Positions 26,279 to 35,058 are shown, numbered from the stretch's first letter. The stretch is 64,000 bases of DNA from Thalassolituus sp. UBA674 (GCA_002298335.1 DBNK01000003.1:266508-330507), one strand, 5' to 3'. The notes: generated by a model not told the origin, from the letters alone. A program made the numbers and translations.

Positions 26279-27412
26279 GTGACCGGATTTCTGTTGACTT
26301 CTTTGCCGATGCTGACGATTTTTGCCTGGTACTGGCGCGTCGCCCGCCGGCCGGAGCTGATGTATGCCGACAGTGAGTTCAGCCGTCAGTTGCTCAGTGC
26401 GGTTCCGCGTCTGACCCGCCGTTATATGCCAACTCCCTGGTTGGTGAACGCTCACCTGCAGATTCTGGCGATTGATCTCAAGAAGCGCATGACTTCGTCG
26501 GCGCAGTACGATCATTCGCAGCTGCTGACCATGCGCGATGGGGGGACGACCGGCCTGTACTGGATGGGGCATGACCTGCCTGCTGATACACCGACTCTGC
26601 TGGTGTTCCATACCATTACGGGTTCTGCCGAGAGCATGCGTGACACCATGAGCGAACTGCTGGAAGCCAGTGGCTGGCGCGTGGTTCTGTGTCTGCGTCG
26701 TGGTCACGGCAAGCTGCCGCTGACGGCGCCGCGCTTCAATACTCTGGGTGATACGGATGATCTGCGCGAGCAGATCGGTGAGATCCGCGCTCAGTTCCCG
26801 GAGTCTCCGCTGTATGCGCTGGGTATTTCTGCCGGTTCCGGTCTGCTGGTGCGCTATCTGGGAGAGGAGGGTGAGCACAGCGCGATCCGTGGTGGTATGG
26901 CGTACTGCCCGGGTTACAACATTGAAGTGGCGTTCACCCGTGCTCTGCCGTTTTACAGTAAGCTGATGGCGAAGCGTCTGGTAAAGCAGTTCATCAGCCC
27001 GAATCAGAAATTCTTTGCCGACCTGAAGAGCTATCGCCGCGGTGTTGAGGCCGTGGATCTGCATGATCTGCACGATCATCTTTATGAATTCGCCGGGTTC
27101 AGCTCCCGCGAAGATTATATGAATGCCTCAAATCCGATGCATGTGATTAAGAACATCAAAGTGCCCCTGCTGGTGCTGAATGCAGAAGATGATCCTATCT
27201 GCAGTATTGAGAATGTGCGTGAGAACGCTGGTCTGGTGCAGTCGCAGCCGAATATCATGCTGGCGGTTACGGCGCGGGGTAGCCACTGCGCTCACTTTGA
27301 AGGCATGAGAATGCGCTCCTGGGGCAGCCTGCTGGCAGCTGAGTATTTTGTTGCGCTGGATGCGCAACAGGGGATGGAGCCGGAGGCAGAACCAATGCCT
27401 GTGGCCTGCTGA
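26279..27412 (+). CDS. YheT/ABHD3-like alpha/beta hydrolase
   Basis: A 377-residue hydrolase of the UPF0017/YheT type. Family traits: an N-terminal hydrophobic segment, TPWLVNAHLQIL near residue 55, LVFHTITGSAES, nucleophile elbow ALGISAGSGLLVRYL, then LLVLNAEDDPIC (acid) and ARGSHCAHFEG (histidine). GTG 26279 is preceded by AGGAGG. Family members in eukaryotes (ABHD1/2/3) act on phospholipids or acylglycerols; the bacterial substrate is unknown. Confidence 0.85.
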   Translation: MTGFLLTSLPMLTIFAWYWRVARRPELMYADSEFSRQLLSAVPRLTRRYMPTPWLVNAHLQILAIDLKKRMTSSAQYDHSQLLTMRDGGTTGLYWMGHDLPADTPTLLVFHTITGSAESMRDTMSELLEASGWRVVLCLRRGHGKLPLTAPRFNTLGDTDDLREQIGEIRAQFPESPLYALGISAGSGLLVRYLGEEGEHSAIRGGMAYCPGYNIEVAFTRALPFYSKLMAKRLVKQFISPNQKFFADLKSYRRGVEAVDLHDLHDHLYEFAGFSSREDYMNASNPMHVIKNIKVPLLVLNAEDDPICSIENVRENAGLVQSQPNIMLAVTARGSHCAHFEGMRMRSWGSLLAAEYFVALDAQQGMEPEAEPMPVAC

Positions 27413-27436
27413 GTCTCCCGTTGTTCTGTGTTCTGA

Positions 27437-27462
27437 AAAGCCCCGTTAAGGGGCTTTTTTGT
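27437..27462 (+). terminator. Rho-independent terminator
   Basis: Stem AGCCCC/GGGGCT with loop GTTAA followed by TTTTTTG, 26 bases past the YheT-like stop codon. Confidence 0.9.
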
Positions 27463-27548
27463 TTTCTGATGTGGCATTGAGCGTCGGTATGGGGGATATA
27501 CCTTTTCGTTTGAGGGGAGGGTGAGTGTTCATTGCTGTGATCTTCATA

Positions 27549-27610
27549 TTGAAAAACACTCAAATGAAACTATAATTTCAATTATATGCAATATTTGAAG
27601 GTTTAGTTTC
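27549..27610 (+). promoter_or_regulatory. hipBA promoter with overlapping inverted-repeat operator
   Basis: A sigma-70 promoter is clear: TTGAAA (27549-27554), 16-base spacer, consensus TATAAT (27571-27576). The seven bases GAAACTA at 27566-27572, overlapping the -10 box, recur as an exact reverse complement TAGTTTC at 27604-27610, immediately before the hipB start. This is the layout expected for repression of the operon by the HipB-like protein. Confidence 0.7.
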
Positions 27611-28123
27611 ATGAGATCTGAAGGCAAGCGTCAGGCCACAGTCTTTCCTGAAGAACAGAAAGTCCTGTCTCTGTTGGGGGAGAATATACGTCTGGCGATG
27701 AAGCGACGCAGGCTGACTCAGACCATGGTGGCTGAACGCACCGGGATATCCAGGCCAACATTGAGAAACATTGAACGTGGTGAGCCGACGGTATCTATCG
27801 GTCATTATCTGAGGGTGCTTGCCGTGCTCGGACTTGAGGGCGACTTAGGTAAGGTTGCTGCAGATGATGAGCTGGGGCGGAAGTTGCAGGATATCGCCTC
27901 TCTCCGTGCCGGAAAAGCAAATGCCTATGACCCCCGGAGGACTAAGTACAGGGGGACTTCGACTGCTTCGCAAGCGGAAGAAAACTCAATGTATTATGGT
28001 GCAGAGGTATGGGAGGGTGGCTCTTCCCAGAGAATAAAATCGTTGATGGAGGAGGCGCGGAGAAGATCAGAATCTGATCTTCTCCGCAGTCAGGGCAGCT
28101 CTGATGCAGAGGATGCAGAATGA
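27611..28123 (+). CDS. hipB: HipB-like antitoxin, XRE-family repressor
   Basis: 170 residues. A helix-turn-helix domain occupies about residues 20-80: NIRLAMKRRRLTQTMVAERT, GISRPTLRNIERGEPTVSIG. The remaining ~90 residues are polar, Ser/Arg/Glu-rich and probably disordered; this makes it about twice as long as E. coli HipB (88 residues). Its stop overlaps the hipA start by four bases. By family, it neutralises the HipA kinase and represses the operon through the palindrome upstream. Confidence 0.85.
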   Translation: MRSEGKRQATVFPEEQKVLSLLGENIRLAMKRRRLTQTMVAERTGISRPTLRNIERGEPTVSIGHYLRVLAVLGLEGDLGKVAADDELGRKLQDIASLRAGKANAYDPRRTKYRGTSTASQAEENSMYYGAEVWEGGSSQRIKSLMEEARRRSESDLLRSQGSSDAEDAE

Positions 28124-29361
28124 GCAGGATAATTTTTGTTTTTGCTGACTGGTTTGAGGAAGATCCGGTGCTGGTCGGAAGGTTGTTCTCTGATCTGGTA
28201 CGTGGCAAAGAGCACTACAGCTTTGCTTATGAGGATGATTGGCTTTTGAGAAAGGATCAGGCATGTCTGAACATAGATCCTGATCTCGGGATGTATCCGG
28301 GGCCTCAGCACAGTGTGGATGAGCAGAATTTCAGGGTATTTCTGGATTCATGCCCGGACCGCTGGGGGCGTTTGTTGATGCAACGGCGGGAGGCTGTTCT
28401 TGCCCGACAAGAGCAGCGGATAGCCCGTAGCTTACAGGAGAGTGACTACCTGCTGGGCGTGAGTGATGAAACGCGAATGGGAGCTCTGCGCTTTAAAACC
28501 GATCCGGATGGGCCTTTTCTCAGTGATAACCGCCGTCTGGCAACGCCACCAATGACGTCTCTCCGGGAGCTTGCCCGTGCAGTGAATGAGATTGAGTTGA
28601 ACAATCATCCGGAAGATCCGGAGTATGCCAAATGGTTATCTGTGTTGATAGCACCGGGATCCTCACTGGGAGGTGCAAGACCTAAGGCATCTGTTGCAGA
28701 TGAGACCGGAGCTTTATGGATTGCTAAATTCCCGAGTGGTTACGATGACAGGGATAATGCAGCCTGGGAATATCTTGCTTATCTTTTGGCCAGGGAGGCA
28801 GGAATAGCAATGTCGGAATGTCGTCTGGATCAGTATCAGTCTCCATTCCGTACTTTTCTGACGAAGCGCTTTGACCGCGTGGGAGGACAGAGGATCCATT
28901 TTTCATCGGCAATGACTCAGCTGAAGTATCACGACGGTGAGGTTGGGGCGAGCTACCTGGAGTTGGCAGAGTTTCTGACCAATCAGGGTAGCCGGACCGC
29001 TGAGGATTTGGCGCAGTTGTGGCGCAGAATCATCTTTAATATCGCGATCTCTAATGTTGATGATCATCTGCGAAATCACGGCTTTCTCCATGATGGTCAA
29101 GGTTGGCGCCTTTCACCCGCTTATGATCTCAATCCCATTCCAATGGCTACAGGGCTGAGTCTGAATATTGACGACAAGAGTAATGAGCTGAGCTATGACC
29201 TGGCTTTTGACGTTGCTGAATTTTTCCGGCTGACTGAATCACGTGCGGAAAATATTTTCCTTGAAGTGCTGTCTGCTGTTGGGGCATGGCGTGCTGTTGC
29301 AGATGGATTGAGAATTCCCCGTTCAGAACAGGAAAGCATGAAGTCTGCTTTCCGGATTTAA
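28120..29361 (+). CDS. hipA: HipA-family serine/threonine kinase toxin
   Basis: 413 residues. Kinase features in order: Gly/Ser-rich loop SSLGGARPKAS (181-191, with serines that could be the inhibitory autophosphorylation site), lysine in ALWIAKFPS (K203), the catalytic motif NVDDHLRNHGF (312-322; D314 and N319) and the metal-binding SPAYDLNP (D336). All key residues are intact. E. coli HipA phosphorylates glutamyl-tRNA synthetase and causes persistence; the target here is not known. Translationally coupled to the hipB-like gene. Confidence 0.9.
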   Translation: MSRIIFVFADWFEEDPVLVGRLFSDLVRGKEHYSFAYEDDWLLRKDQACLNIDPDLGMYPGPQHSVDEQNFRVFLDSCPDRWGRLLMQRREAVLARQEQRIARSLQESDYLLGVSDETRMGALRFKTDPDGPFLSDNRRLATPPMTSLRELARAVNEIELNNHPEDPEYAKWLSVLIAPGSSLGGARPKASVADETGALWIAKFPSGYDDRDNAAWEYLAYLLAREAGIAMSECRLDQYQSPFRTFLTKRFDRVGGQRIHFSSAMTQLKYHDGEVGASYLELAEFLTNQGSRTAEDLAQLWRRIIFNIAISNVDDHLRNHGFLHDGQGWRLSPAYDLNPIPMATGLSLNIDDKSNELSYDLAFDVAEFFRLTESRAENIFLEVLSAVGAWRAVADGLRIPRSEQESMKSAFRI

Positions 29362-29495
29362 CTCAGACCTCGCAAAGATCTTTTGTTCAGTCTGAAGAGC
29401 ACTCTGGTATAGCCATTTAATTGGAGTCAGCTCTGGCAGAATGGCTTATCTTGCGCCATGATAGACACTCACTCAGGCAAATATCAGGGACGATT

Positions 29496-29807
29496 ATGCC
29501 GGGCAGACTACGCCTCATGCTGTTAAGCAGCCTTACCTTTGTTTCCGTATCCGTCAGTGCCGGAGATATGGAATCCAGATCCTTCAAACCCGATGTTAAA
29601 TGGTCCGTCGAGCGTGGTGAGATCACTAACGTATGTAATAACTACGCGATCTCTGACTGGCGCTACCGCTCCTGTCGTCGTGCGGCGCAAAGAAAGTTCG
29701 GGGAAATGTGCTCACAATACCGTGAGCAGTACCGTAACTCACAGGGCAGCACCCGCGACAAGGCGTATAAAAACAGCCAGACATACTGCGTCAGCTTCCG
29801 GCCATGA
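29496..29807 (+). CDS. Small secreted cysteine-containing protein, unknown
   Basis: Not recognised. 103 residues from ATG 29496, which has AGGGA five bases upstream. A signal peptide (LRLMLLSSLTFVSVSVSAG) is followed by a very basic mature part with four cysteines (in NVCNNY, RSCRRAA, EMCSQY and TYCVSF), enough for two disulfides, and many Arg/Tyr residues. It is probably a periplasmic or secreted protein and stands alone between hipA and a tRNA gene on the opposite strand. Confidence 0.65.
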   Translation: MPGRLRLMLLSSLTFVSVSVSAGDMESRSFKPDVKWSVERGEITNVCNNYAISDWRYRSCRRAAQRKFGEMCSQYREQYRNSQGSTRDKAYKNSQTYCVSFRP

Positions 29808-29855
29808 TCACCGGTTGAAGTGGTTGCGGAAAGACGTTGTGAGTTGCTCAGAATG

Positions 29856-29889
29856 AAAAAGCCCCGAGCAGTTACTGACTGTCGAGGCC
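29856..29889 (-). terminator. Terminator of the tRNA-Met gene
   Basis: On the minus strand GCCTCGACAGT / ACTGCTCGGGGC form a long stem with one bulge, followed by TTTTTC. It lies 11 bases after the tRNA end. Confidence 0.75.
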
Positions 29890-29900
29890 TCTGGAATGCG

Positions 29901-29977
29901 TGGTAGCTATGACTGGACTTGAACCAGTGACCCCAGCATTATGAATGCTGTGCTCTAACCAACTGAGCTACATAGCC
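29901..29977 (-). tRNA. tRNA-Met (CAT), elongator type
   Basis: A 77-nucleotide cloverleaf on the minus strand. The acceptor 5' side GGCTATG pairs with CATAGCT, the D-loop has AGCTCAGTTGGTTAGAGC, the anticodon stem is CAGCA/TGCTG with loop TTCATAA (anticodon CAT), the T-arm ACTGG-TTCAAGT-CCAGT, and CCA is encoded. The sequence is close to elongator tRNA-Met rather than initiator (no three G-C pairs below the anticodon loop). Odd point: position 1-72 is a G-U pair. Confidence 0.93.
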
Positions 29978-30210
29978 ACTTCAACTCAGGCGTGTGCGCT
30001 TGAGTGGCGCGTATTATGCCACTGAATGATTTGCTGTCAACCGGTTTTTCACCACAGTTTTCAATAAGTTAGGAAGTCTTCCCGTTGCTGAGAGTGCTTT
30101 GGGGCGTACTTTGTTGTGTGCGCTTATCTTATGCGGGTCTGTCAGGTGGCGGCGTTTGCTCCTGGGAGTAAACGCAGAGGATGTTTCCTGCCGACAGGAT
30201 GTGCGGGCAT

Positions 30211-30240
30211 AAAAAAGCCCCCGCAGGGCGGAGGCTTTTT
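30211..30240 (-). terminator. Terminator of the cysDN operon
   Basis: On the minus strand GCCTCCGCCCTGCGGGGGC folds into a GC-rich stem followed by TTTTTTATG; it also reads as a terminator on the plus strand (AAGCCCCCGC..GGAGGCTTTTTC). It is 21 bases past the cysN stop. Confidence 0.85.
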
Positions 30241-30261
30241 CTGACAGCGTCAGGCGGGGTA

Positions 30262-31869
30262 TCAGATGATACCGGCGTCTTTCAGCTTGGCCAGCATGCC
30301 GTCGGTGCTTTCACCTTCAGCTGCCATGCTCAGGTCGGCGCCATCAGCTCCGCCTGCTACCAGAGCAATCAGACCGGCTTCTTTCAGTGCGGCAGCGGTT
30401 TCAGCGGTGGCGATACCAGCCACTTTACCGATTTCGTACAGACGACGGTCCAGACCTTTCACCATAGTGTCAGCATCGGTTGCGTTAACGGCAACGATGG
30501 CTGGCTTCTGGCCAAAGCGACGTGCTTTCTCTTCAGCAGTCAGTGCTGGCAGGTCCATGCTGTCTTCAGCCAGACCGATGATCATACCGGCACCAATGGT
30601 GACGTTGCTCAGACGGTCGATGATGATGAAGGCGCCAGTGCCTGGGATTTTGTCGTACATATCGAACGGTACGGCTTTATCCAGAGACACCTCAACAGTG
30701 GCGATCTCGTTCAGCTTCACTTCGTCAGCAGGGCTCTTTTCCAGCGTGTTCACGTCGATCAGGTTGTGAATACGGCTGACGGTACCGGCAGTAGAGCTTG
30801 AAGCGAACTTCAGGTCGTACGGCTTACCAGGAACCAGTGAGCTTTCAGTCATCCATACGATGTTGGCGTTCAGCTTGTTGCTGACGTTTGGCAGATCGTT
30901 TGGCTTGACGATGATGTCACCACGGCTGATGTCGATTTCGTCTTCCAGAGTCAGGGTGATCGCCTGACCAACGAAGGCTTCGTCGAGGTTGCCGTCCCAG
31001 GTCACGATGCTTTCAACCTTAGAGGTCTTACGTGACGGCAGGGCCATGATTTCTTCGCCCGGCTTGATGGTGCCTGAGGCGATGGTGCCGCAGAAACCAC
31101 GGAAGTCGAGGTTAGGACGGTTCACGTACTGCACTGGCAGACGGAAGTTGTCCATGTTCTTGTCTTCGGCAACTTCAACGCTTTCCAGAATTTCCATCAG
31201 GGTCATGCCGGTGTACCAGTCACAACGGGTGGAGCGGTCAACGACGTTGTCACCGTCCAGTGCGGACATAGGTACAAAGCGGATGTCAGTGATGTTCAGC
31301 TTCTGGGCGAACTCCAGGTAGTCTTTCTGGATTTCGTTGAAACGGTCTTCGCTGAAGTCCAGCAGGTCCATTTTGTTAACCGCAACAACCACGTGCTTGA
31401 TGCCCAGCAGAGAGGCGATGAAGCTGTGACGTTTGGTCTGAGTCTGTACGCCGTAACGGGCGTCGATCAGGATGATCGCCAGGTCACAGGTAGAAGCACC
31501 AGTGGCCATGTTACGGGTGTACTGCTCGTGTCCAGGGGTGTCAGCGATGATGAACTTACGCTTCGCCGTAGAGAAGTAGCGGTAGGCTACGTCAATGGTG
31601 ATGCCCTGTTCACGCTCGGCAGCCAGACCGTCAACCAGCAGTGCCAGGTCGATCTTGTTACCGGTGGTACCAGACTTGGTAGTGTCTTTCTCGATCGCGG
31701 CCAGCTGATCTTCATAGATCATTTTGGAGTCGTGCAGCAGTCGGCCAATCAGAGTGGATTTACCGTCGTCCACGTTACCGCAGGTCAGGAAGCGCAGCAG
31801 TTCCTTGTTTTCGTGCTGCTTCAGATATTCGAGAATATCGGATGCGATCAGATCGGATTGGTGTGACAT
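30262..31869 (-). CDS. cysN: Sulfate adenylyltransferase subunit 1 (GTPase) with a degenerate APS-kinase-like tail
   Basis: 535 residues. The GTPase motifs are GNVDDGKSTL (31-40), DTPGHEQYTRN (110-120) and NKMDL (165-169). With CysD it makes adenosine 5'-phosphosulfate from ATP and sulfate, driven by GTP hydrolysis. E. coli CysN ends near residue 475; here about 90 residues follow. Their start, RRFGQKPAIVAVNAT...LDRRLYEIGK (451-482), matches the opening of the APS-kinase domain of CysNC fusions, but the GxSGxGKST P-loop is gone and the domain is cut short. So PAPS must be made by a separate CysC elsewhere. The start overlaps the cysD stop by one base (TAATG). Confidence 0.93.
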   Translation of the reverse strand: MSHQSDLIASDILEYLKQHENKELLRFLTCGNVDDGKSTLIGRLLHDSKMIYEDQLAAIEKDTTKSGTTGNKIDLALLVDGLAAEREQGITIDVAYRYFSTAKRKFIIADTPGHEQYTRNMATGASTCDLAIILIDARYGVQTQTKRHSFIASLLGIKHVVVAVNKMDLLDFSEDRFNEIQKDYLEFAQKLNITDIRFVPMSALDGDNVVDRSTRCDWYTGMTLMEILESVEVAEDKNMDNFRLPVQYVNRPNLDFRGFCGTIASGTIKPGEEIMALPSRKTSKVESIVTWDGNLDEAFVGQAITLTLEDEIDISRGDIIVKPNDLPNVSNKLNANIVWMTESSLVPGKPYDLKFASSSTAGTVSRIHNLIDVNTLEKSPADEVKLNEIATVEVSLDKAVPFDMYDKIPGTGAFIIIDRLSNVTIGAGMIIGLAEDSMDLPALTAEEKARRFGQKPAIVAVNATDADTMVKGLDRRLYEIGKVAGIATAETAAALKEAGLIALVAGGADGADLSMAAEGESTDGMLAKLKDAGII

Positions 31870-32777
31870 TAGAAATAACCCTCTTGCTTCTTCTTCTCCA
31901 TGGAGCCGGATGAATCGTGGTCAATCGCACGGCCCTGGCGTTCGGATGTGGTGGTCAGCAGCATTTCCTGAATGATTTCAGGCAGTGTGGCAGCTTCGGA
32001 TTCAACGGCACCGGTCAGCGGGTAGCAGCCCAGTGTACGGAAACGTACGGATTTCATTTCCGGTACTTCGCCTTCTTCCAGTGGCATACGGTCGTCGTCA
32101 ACCATGATCAGCATGCCGTCGCGCTCAACCACTGGGCGCTTGTCGGAGTAGTACAGAGGTACGATCTCGATGTTTTCCAGATAGATGTACTGCCAGATAT
32201 CCAGTTCGGTCCAGTTGGACAGTGGGAATACACGGATGGATTCGCCTTTGTTCACTTTACCGTTGTAGATGTTCCACAGTTCAGGACGCTGGCTCTTAGG
32301 ATCCCAGCGGTGCTTGCTGTCACGGAAGGAGTACACACGCTCTTTGGCACGTGATTTCTCTTCGTCACGACGGGCACCACCGAAGGCGGCGTCGAACTTG
32401 TACTTGTCCAGAGCCTGTTTCAGGGCCTGGGTCTTCATAACGTCAGTGTGCTTGGATGAACCGTGGGTAAAAGGACCGATTCCCTGCTCAACACCTTCCT
32501 GGTTGGTGTGGACAATCAGGTCCATACCGACTTCTTTCGCCATCTTGTCACGGAAAGCGATCATTTCCTTGAACTTCCACGTGGTATCCACGTGCATCAG
32601 CGGGAATGGGGGTGAACCAGGGTAGAAGGCTTTACGCGCCAGGTGAAGCATCACCGCGGAGTCCTTACCGATGGAATACATCATCACAGGGTTATCAAAT
32701 TCAGCAGCAACTTCGCGGATAATATGGATACTCTCCGCCTCCAGTTGCTTAAGGTGGGTCAGGTTGTAGTCAGTCAT
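31869..32777 (-). CDS. cysD: Sulfate adenylyltransferase subunit 2
   Basis: 302 residues, the usual length of CysD. An ATP pyrophosphatase PP-loop is seen as MYSIGKDSAVMLHLA; other family segments are FPLMHVDTTWKFKEM, GGARRDEEKSRAKER, FPLSNWTELDIWQYI and RFRTLGCYPLTGAVES. It forms the catalytic half of ATP sulfurylase with CysN and is transcribed with it. A 277-base gap to the divergent gene at 33055 should hold the cys promoter; I could not pick a CysB site. Confidence 0.96.
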   Translation of the reverse strand: MTDYNLTHLKQLEAESIHIIREVAAEFDNPVMMYSIGKDSAVMLHLARKAFYPGSPPFPLMHVDTTWKFKEMIAFRDKMAKEVGMDLIVHTNQEGVEQGIGPFTHGSSKHTDVMKTQALKQALDKYKFDAAFGGARRDEEKSRAKERVYSFRDSKHRWDPKSQRPELWNIYNGKVNKGESIRVFPLSNWTELDIWQYIYLENIEIVPLYYSDKRPVVERDGMLIMVDDDRMPLEEGEVPEMKSVRFRTLGCYPLTGAVESEAATLPEIIQEMLLTTTSERQGRAIDHDSSGSMEKKKQEGYF

Positions 32778-33054
32778 GTCGGCCTGGTTCTCCCGTTAGT
32801 GTAAGAGTAAAGTTTGAGACTGAAAGGAATATAGCAAGGTGCATCTTATATAAAAAGGGATTTCTGGAAATGCTCAGAAATATCAATAAGTTGCTGATGC
32901 AGCTTGATATATGCCTCCGGAGCTTGGGAGTCGTGGAGGTAAAAACTGTCGAAAGCGTCAATCTGGGGTCATGCCGTTGAGTCCCGGATGGGAGCGGGGT
33001 GGCAGAACCTGTTAAACTGGCTTTCGGTATTGTTTCGGTATACAGCATGCGCCT

Positions 33055-33684
33055 ATGTTAAAAGAAATTTCTTGCAAGATTAATACAGCGGATGAAGTCC
33101 TTGAGGCCAAAGTCTTCAATCATGACAGTCTGGCCGGGTTGGTCATGTGTCATCCGCATCCTCTGTTTGGCGGAACCATGGATAACAAGGTGGTGACGAC
33201 CGTGGTCAGGGCCGCCAGAGATCTGGGTATTGCCACACTGCGCTTTAACTTCCGTGGTGTCGGTGCCAGCAGCGGTGAGCATGATAACGGCAGAGCTGAA
33301 CAGGATGACGTCCTTGCTGCGCTGCATTATGCCAGAGAGGAACTGGGCTGGAAGAGAATTATTCTCTGTGGCTTCTCATTTGGGGCCGGAATGGCATGTC
33401 TGGCAGCCGGACGTGCTCCTGAACTGGTTCAGAGCCTTATTCTGATTGCTCCTCCGGTCCATCATTTCGCAGCGCCGGGTCAGCTTCCGGCCGGTCTGCC
33501 GGTACGCGTGTGTATGGGCGATGCGGATGAAGTGGTGCCATTTGATGAAGTAGAAGAGTGGGTGAACAAGGTGAAGCCAGCGCCCGAATGGCATGTTTTT
33601 CCGGGAGCCGGTCACTTCTTTCACGGGCGCCTGACTGATCTTAAGGGTGATCTGCAGGCGCTGTTTTCGGATTTTGTCCGCTGA
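33055..33684 (+). CDS. Small alpha/beta hydrolase (COG2945 type)
   Basis: 209 residues, a minimal alpha/beta hydrolase without cap. Features: CHPHPLFGGTMDNKVV near residue 26, FNFRGVGASSGEHD, nucleophile elbow CGFSFGAGMA, acid in CMGDADEVVP, and histidine in FPGAGHFFHGRL. This is the pattern of COG2945 predicted hydrolases. Monocistronic; diverges from cysD. Substrate unknown. Confidence 0.85.
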   Translation: MLKEISCKINTADEVLEAKVFNHDSLAGLVMCHPHPLFGGTMDNKVVTTVVRAARDLGIATLRFNFRGVGASSGEHDNGRAEQDDVLAALHYAREELGWKRIILCGFSFGAGMACLAAGRAPELVQSLILIAPPVHHFAAPGQLPAGLPVRVCMGDADEVVPFDEVEEWVNKVKPAPEWHVFPGAGHFFHGRLTDLKGDLQALFSDFVR

Positions 33685-33766
33685 GACGGCCTGTCTCACC
33701 TCTCAACCGTGCCCCGCACATTGAACTTTTGCGGGGCCTTGGGTACATTCCGCGATCAGAAATCTG

Positions 33767-33808
33767 AGGCCACAGCTGAGTTTTCCCCGCTCTGTGGCCT
33801 TTCTGTTT
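33767..33808 (+). terminator. Probable terminator after the COG2945 hydrolase
   Basis: Nine-base perfect stem AGGCCACAG/CTGTGGCCT (33767-33775 and 33792-33800) followed by TTCTGTTT. A second GC stem (GCCCCGC/GCGGGGC, 33711-33737) lies upstream of it. The T-run is interrupted, so confidence is moderate. Confidence 0.5.
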
Positions 33809-33877
33809 ATACCCTGAACCGTTCAGCTGTCAGCCGCCCGTTCCTGTGCAGCGGGCGCACCCTAACCGGAGAATAAC

Positions 33878-34993
33878 GTGTCGACACCCTGGGAACTCTA
33901 TCAAGCCGACCTGCAACGCCCAGATTTTTCTTACGATGAGGCTCAGGAAAAAGCGGTCAAACATCTGCAACGCCTGTTTGACGATCTGGTGGCCGTCGAG
34001 AAGGAGCGTCAGTCTCAGGGCATGCTGGGTAAACTGGCCAGCCGCCTGAGCCGCAGAAAGACCGAGCCACAGAAAGGTCTGTATTTCTGGGGTGGGGTTG
34101 GCCGGGGTAAAACCTATCTGGTCGATACTTTTTATGATGCGCTGCCGTTTGAGCGCAAGATGCGCACGCACTTTCACCGTTTTATGCAGCGCGTCCATAA
34201 GGATCTGACCAAACTCTCCGGTGAAAAAAACCCCTTGACCATCGTTGCTGATCAGATTGCCGCCGAGACGACTGTCATCTGTTTCGACGAGTTTTTCGTG
34301 TCGGATATCGGCGATGCCATGATCCTTGGTGGTCTGATGCAGGAGCTGTTTGACCGTGGAATCACGTTAGTCGCAACGTCCAATATTGTACCTGACGGTC
34401 TGTACCGGGATGGGCTGCAGCGTGACCGCTTTATTCCGGCAATTAAACTGTTGAACCGCTTTACCGAAGTTGTGAACGTCGACAGCGGTGTGGACTATCG
34501 CCTGCGTACGCTGGAGCAGGCCGAGCTGTACCACTTCCCTTTGTCTGCGGCAGCGGATAAAGCGATGGAAGAAGCCTTCAATCAGCTGATCTGCGATCCA
34601 CGTCATGTGGAGCTGAACCAGAACGTGGAAATCCTCGGGCGGCATATCAAAGCCAGGGCTCTGTGCGATGATATCGGCTGGTTTGATTTCAAAGCTCTGT
34701 GTGATGGCCCACGTTCCCAGAACGATTACATTGAACTGGGTAAGCTTTTTCATGCGGTTCTGATTTCCGGTGTGCCGCAGATGGGCCTGAAGAATGACGA
34801 TCTTGCCCGTCGTTTTATTAACCTGGTGGATGAGTTTTATGACCGTGGGGTTAAGGTCATTATGTCGGCCGAAACCGCTATTCCGGATATTTATACCCAG
34901 GGCAAACTGGAGTTTGAATTCCAGCGTACCACGTCGCGTATGCTGGAAATGCAGTCGAAAGATTATCTGGTGCGTGAGCACAGAGCCGAGTAA
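33878..34993 (+). CDS. zapE: Cell division ATPase ZapE (AFG1 family)
   Basis: 371 residues, the usual ZapE length. The Walker A motif is WGGVGRGKTYLVDTF, Walker B VICFDEFFVSDIGD, and the arginine-finger region RFINLVDEFYDRGVKV precedes SAETAIPDIY. The N-terminus (TPWELYQADLQRPDF) is the family start. ZapE is a cytosolic AAA-type ATPase that acts at the division ring late in constriction in E. coli. The start is GTG 33878 after CCGGAG. Confidence 0.93.
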   Translation: MSTPWELYQADLQRPDFSYDEAQEKAVKHLQRLFDDLVAVEKERQSQGMLGKLASRLSRRKTEPQKGLYFWGGVGRGKTYLVDTFYDALPFERKMRTHFHRFMQRVHKDLTKLSGEKNPLTIVADQIAAETTVICFDEFFVSDIGDAMILGGLMQELFDRGITLVATSNIVPDGLYRDGLQRDRFIPAIKLLNRFTEVVNVDSGVDYRLRTLEQAELYHFPLSAAADKAMEEAFNQLICDPRHVELNQNVEILGRHIKARALCDDIGWFDFKALCDGPRSQNDYIELGKLFHAVLISGVPQMGLKNDDLARRFINLVDEFYDRGVKVIMSAETAIPDIYTQGKLEFEFQRTTSRMLEMQSKDYLVREHRAE

Positions 34994-35012
34994 CAGCGGA
35001 TATGGTTACGCA

Positions 35013-35043
35013 TAAAAAAGCCCGGAATATTCCGGGCTTTTTT
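35013..35043. terminator. Bidirectional terminator between zapE and the glycosylglycerate operon
   Basis: Perfect palindromic stem AAGCCCGGAA-TAT-TCCGGGCTT flanked by A-run and T-run, so it serves both the rightward zapE and the leftward operon whose last stop is at 35059. Confidence 0.93.
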
Positions 35044-35058
35044 ATTTCAGGAGAAAAC

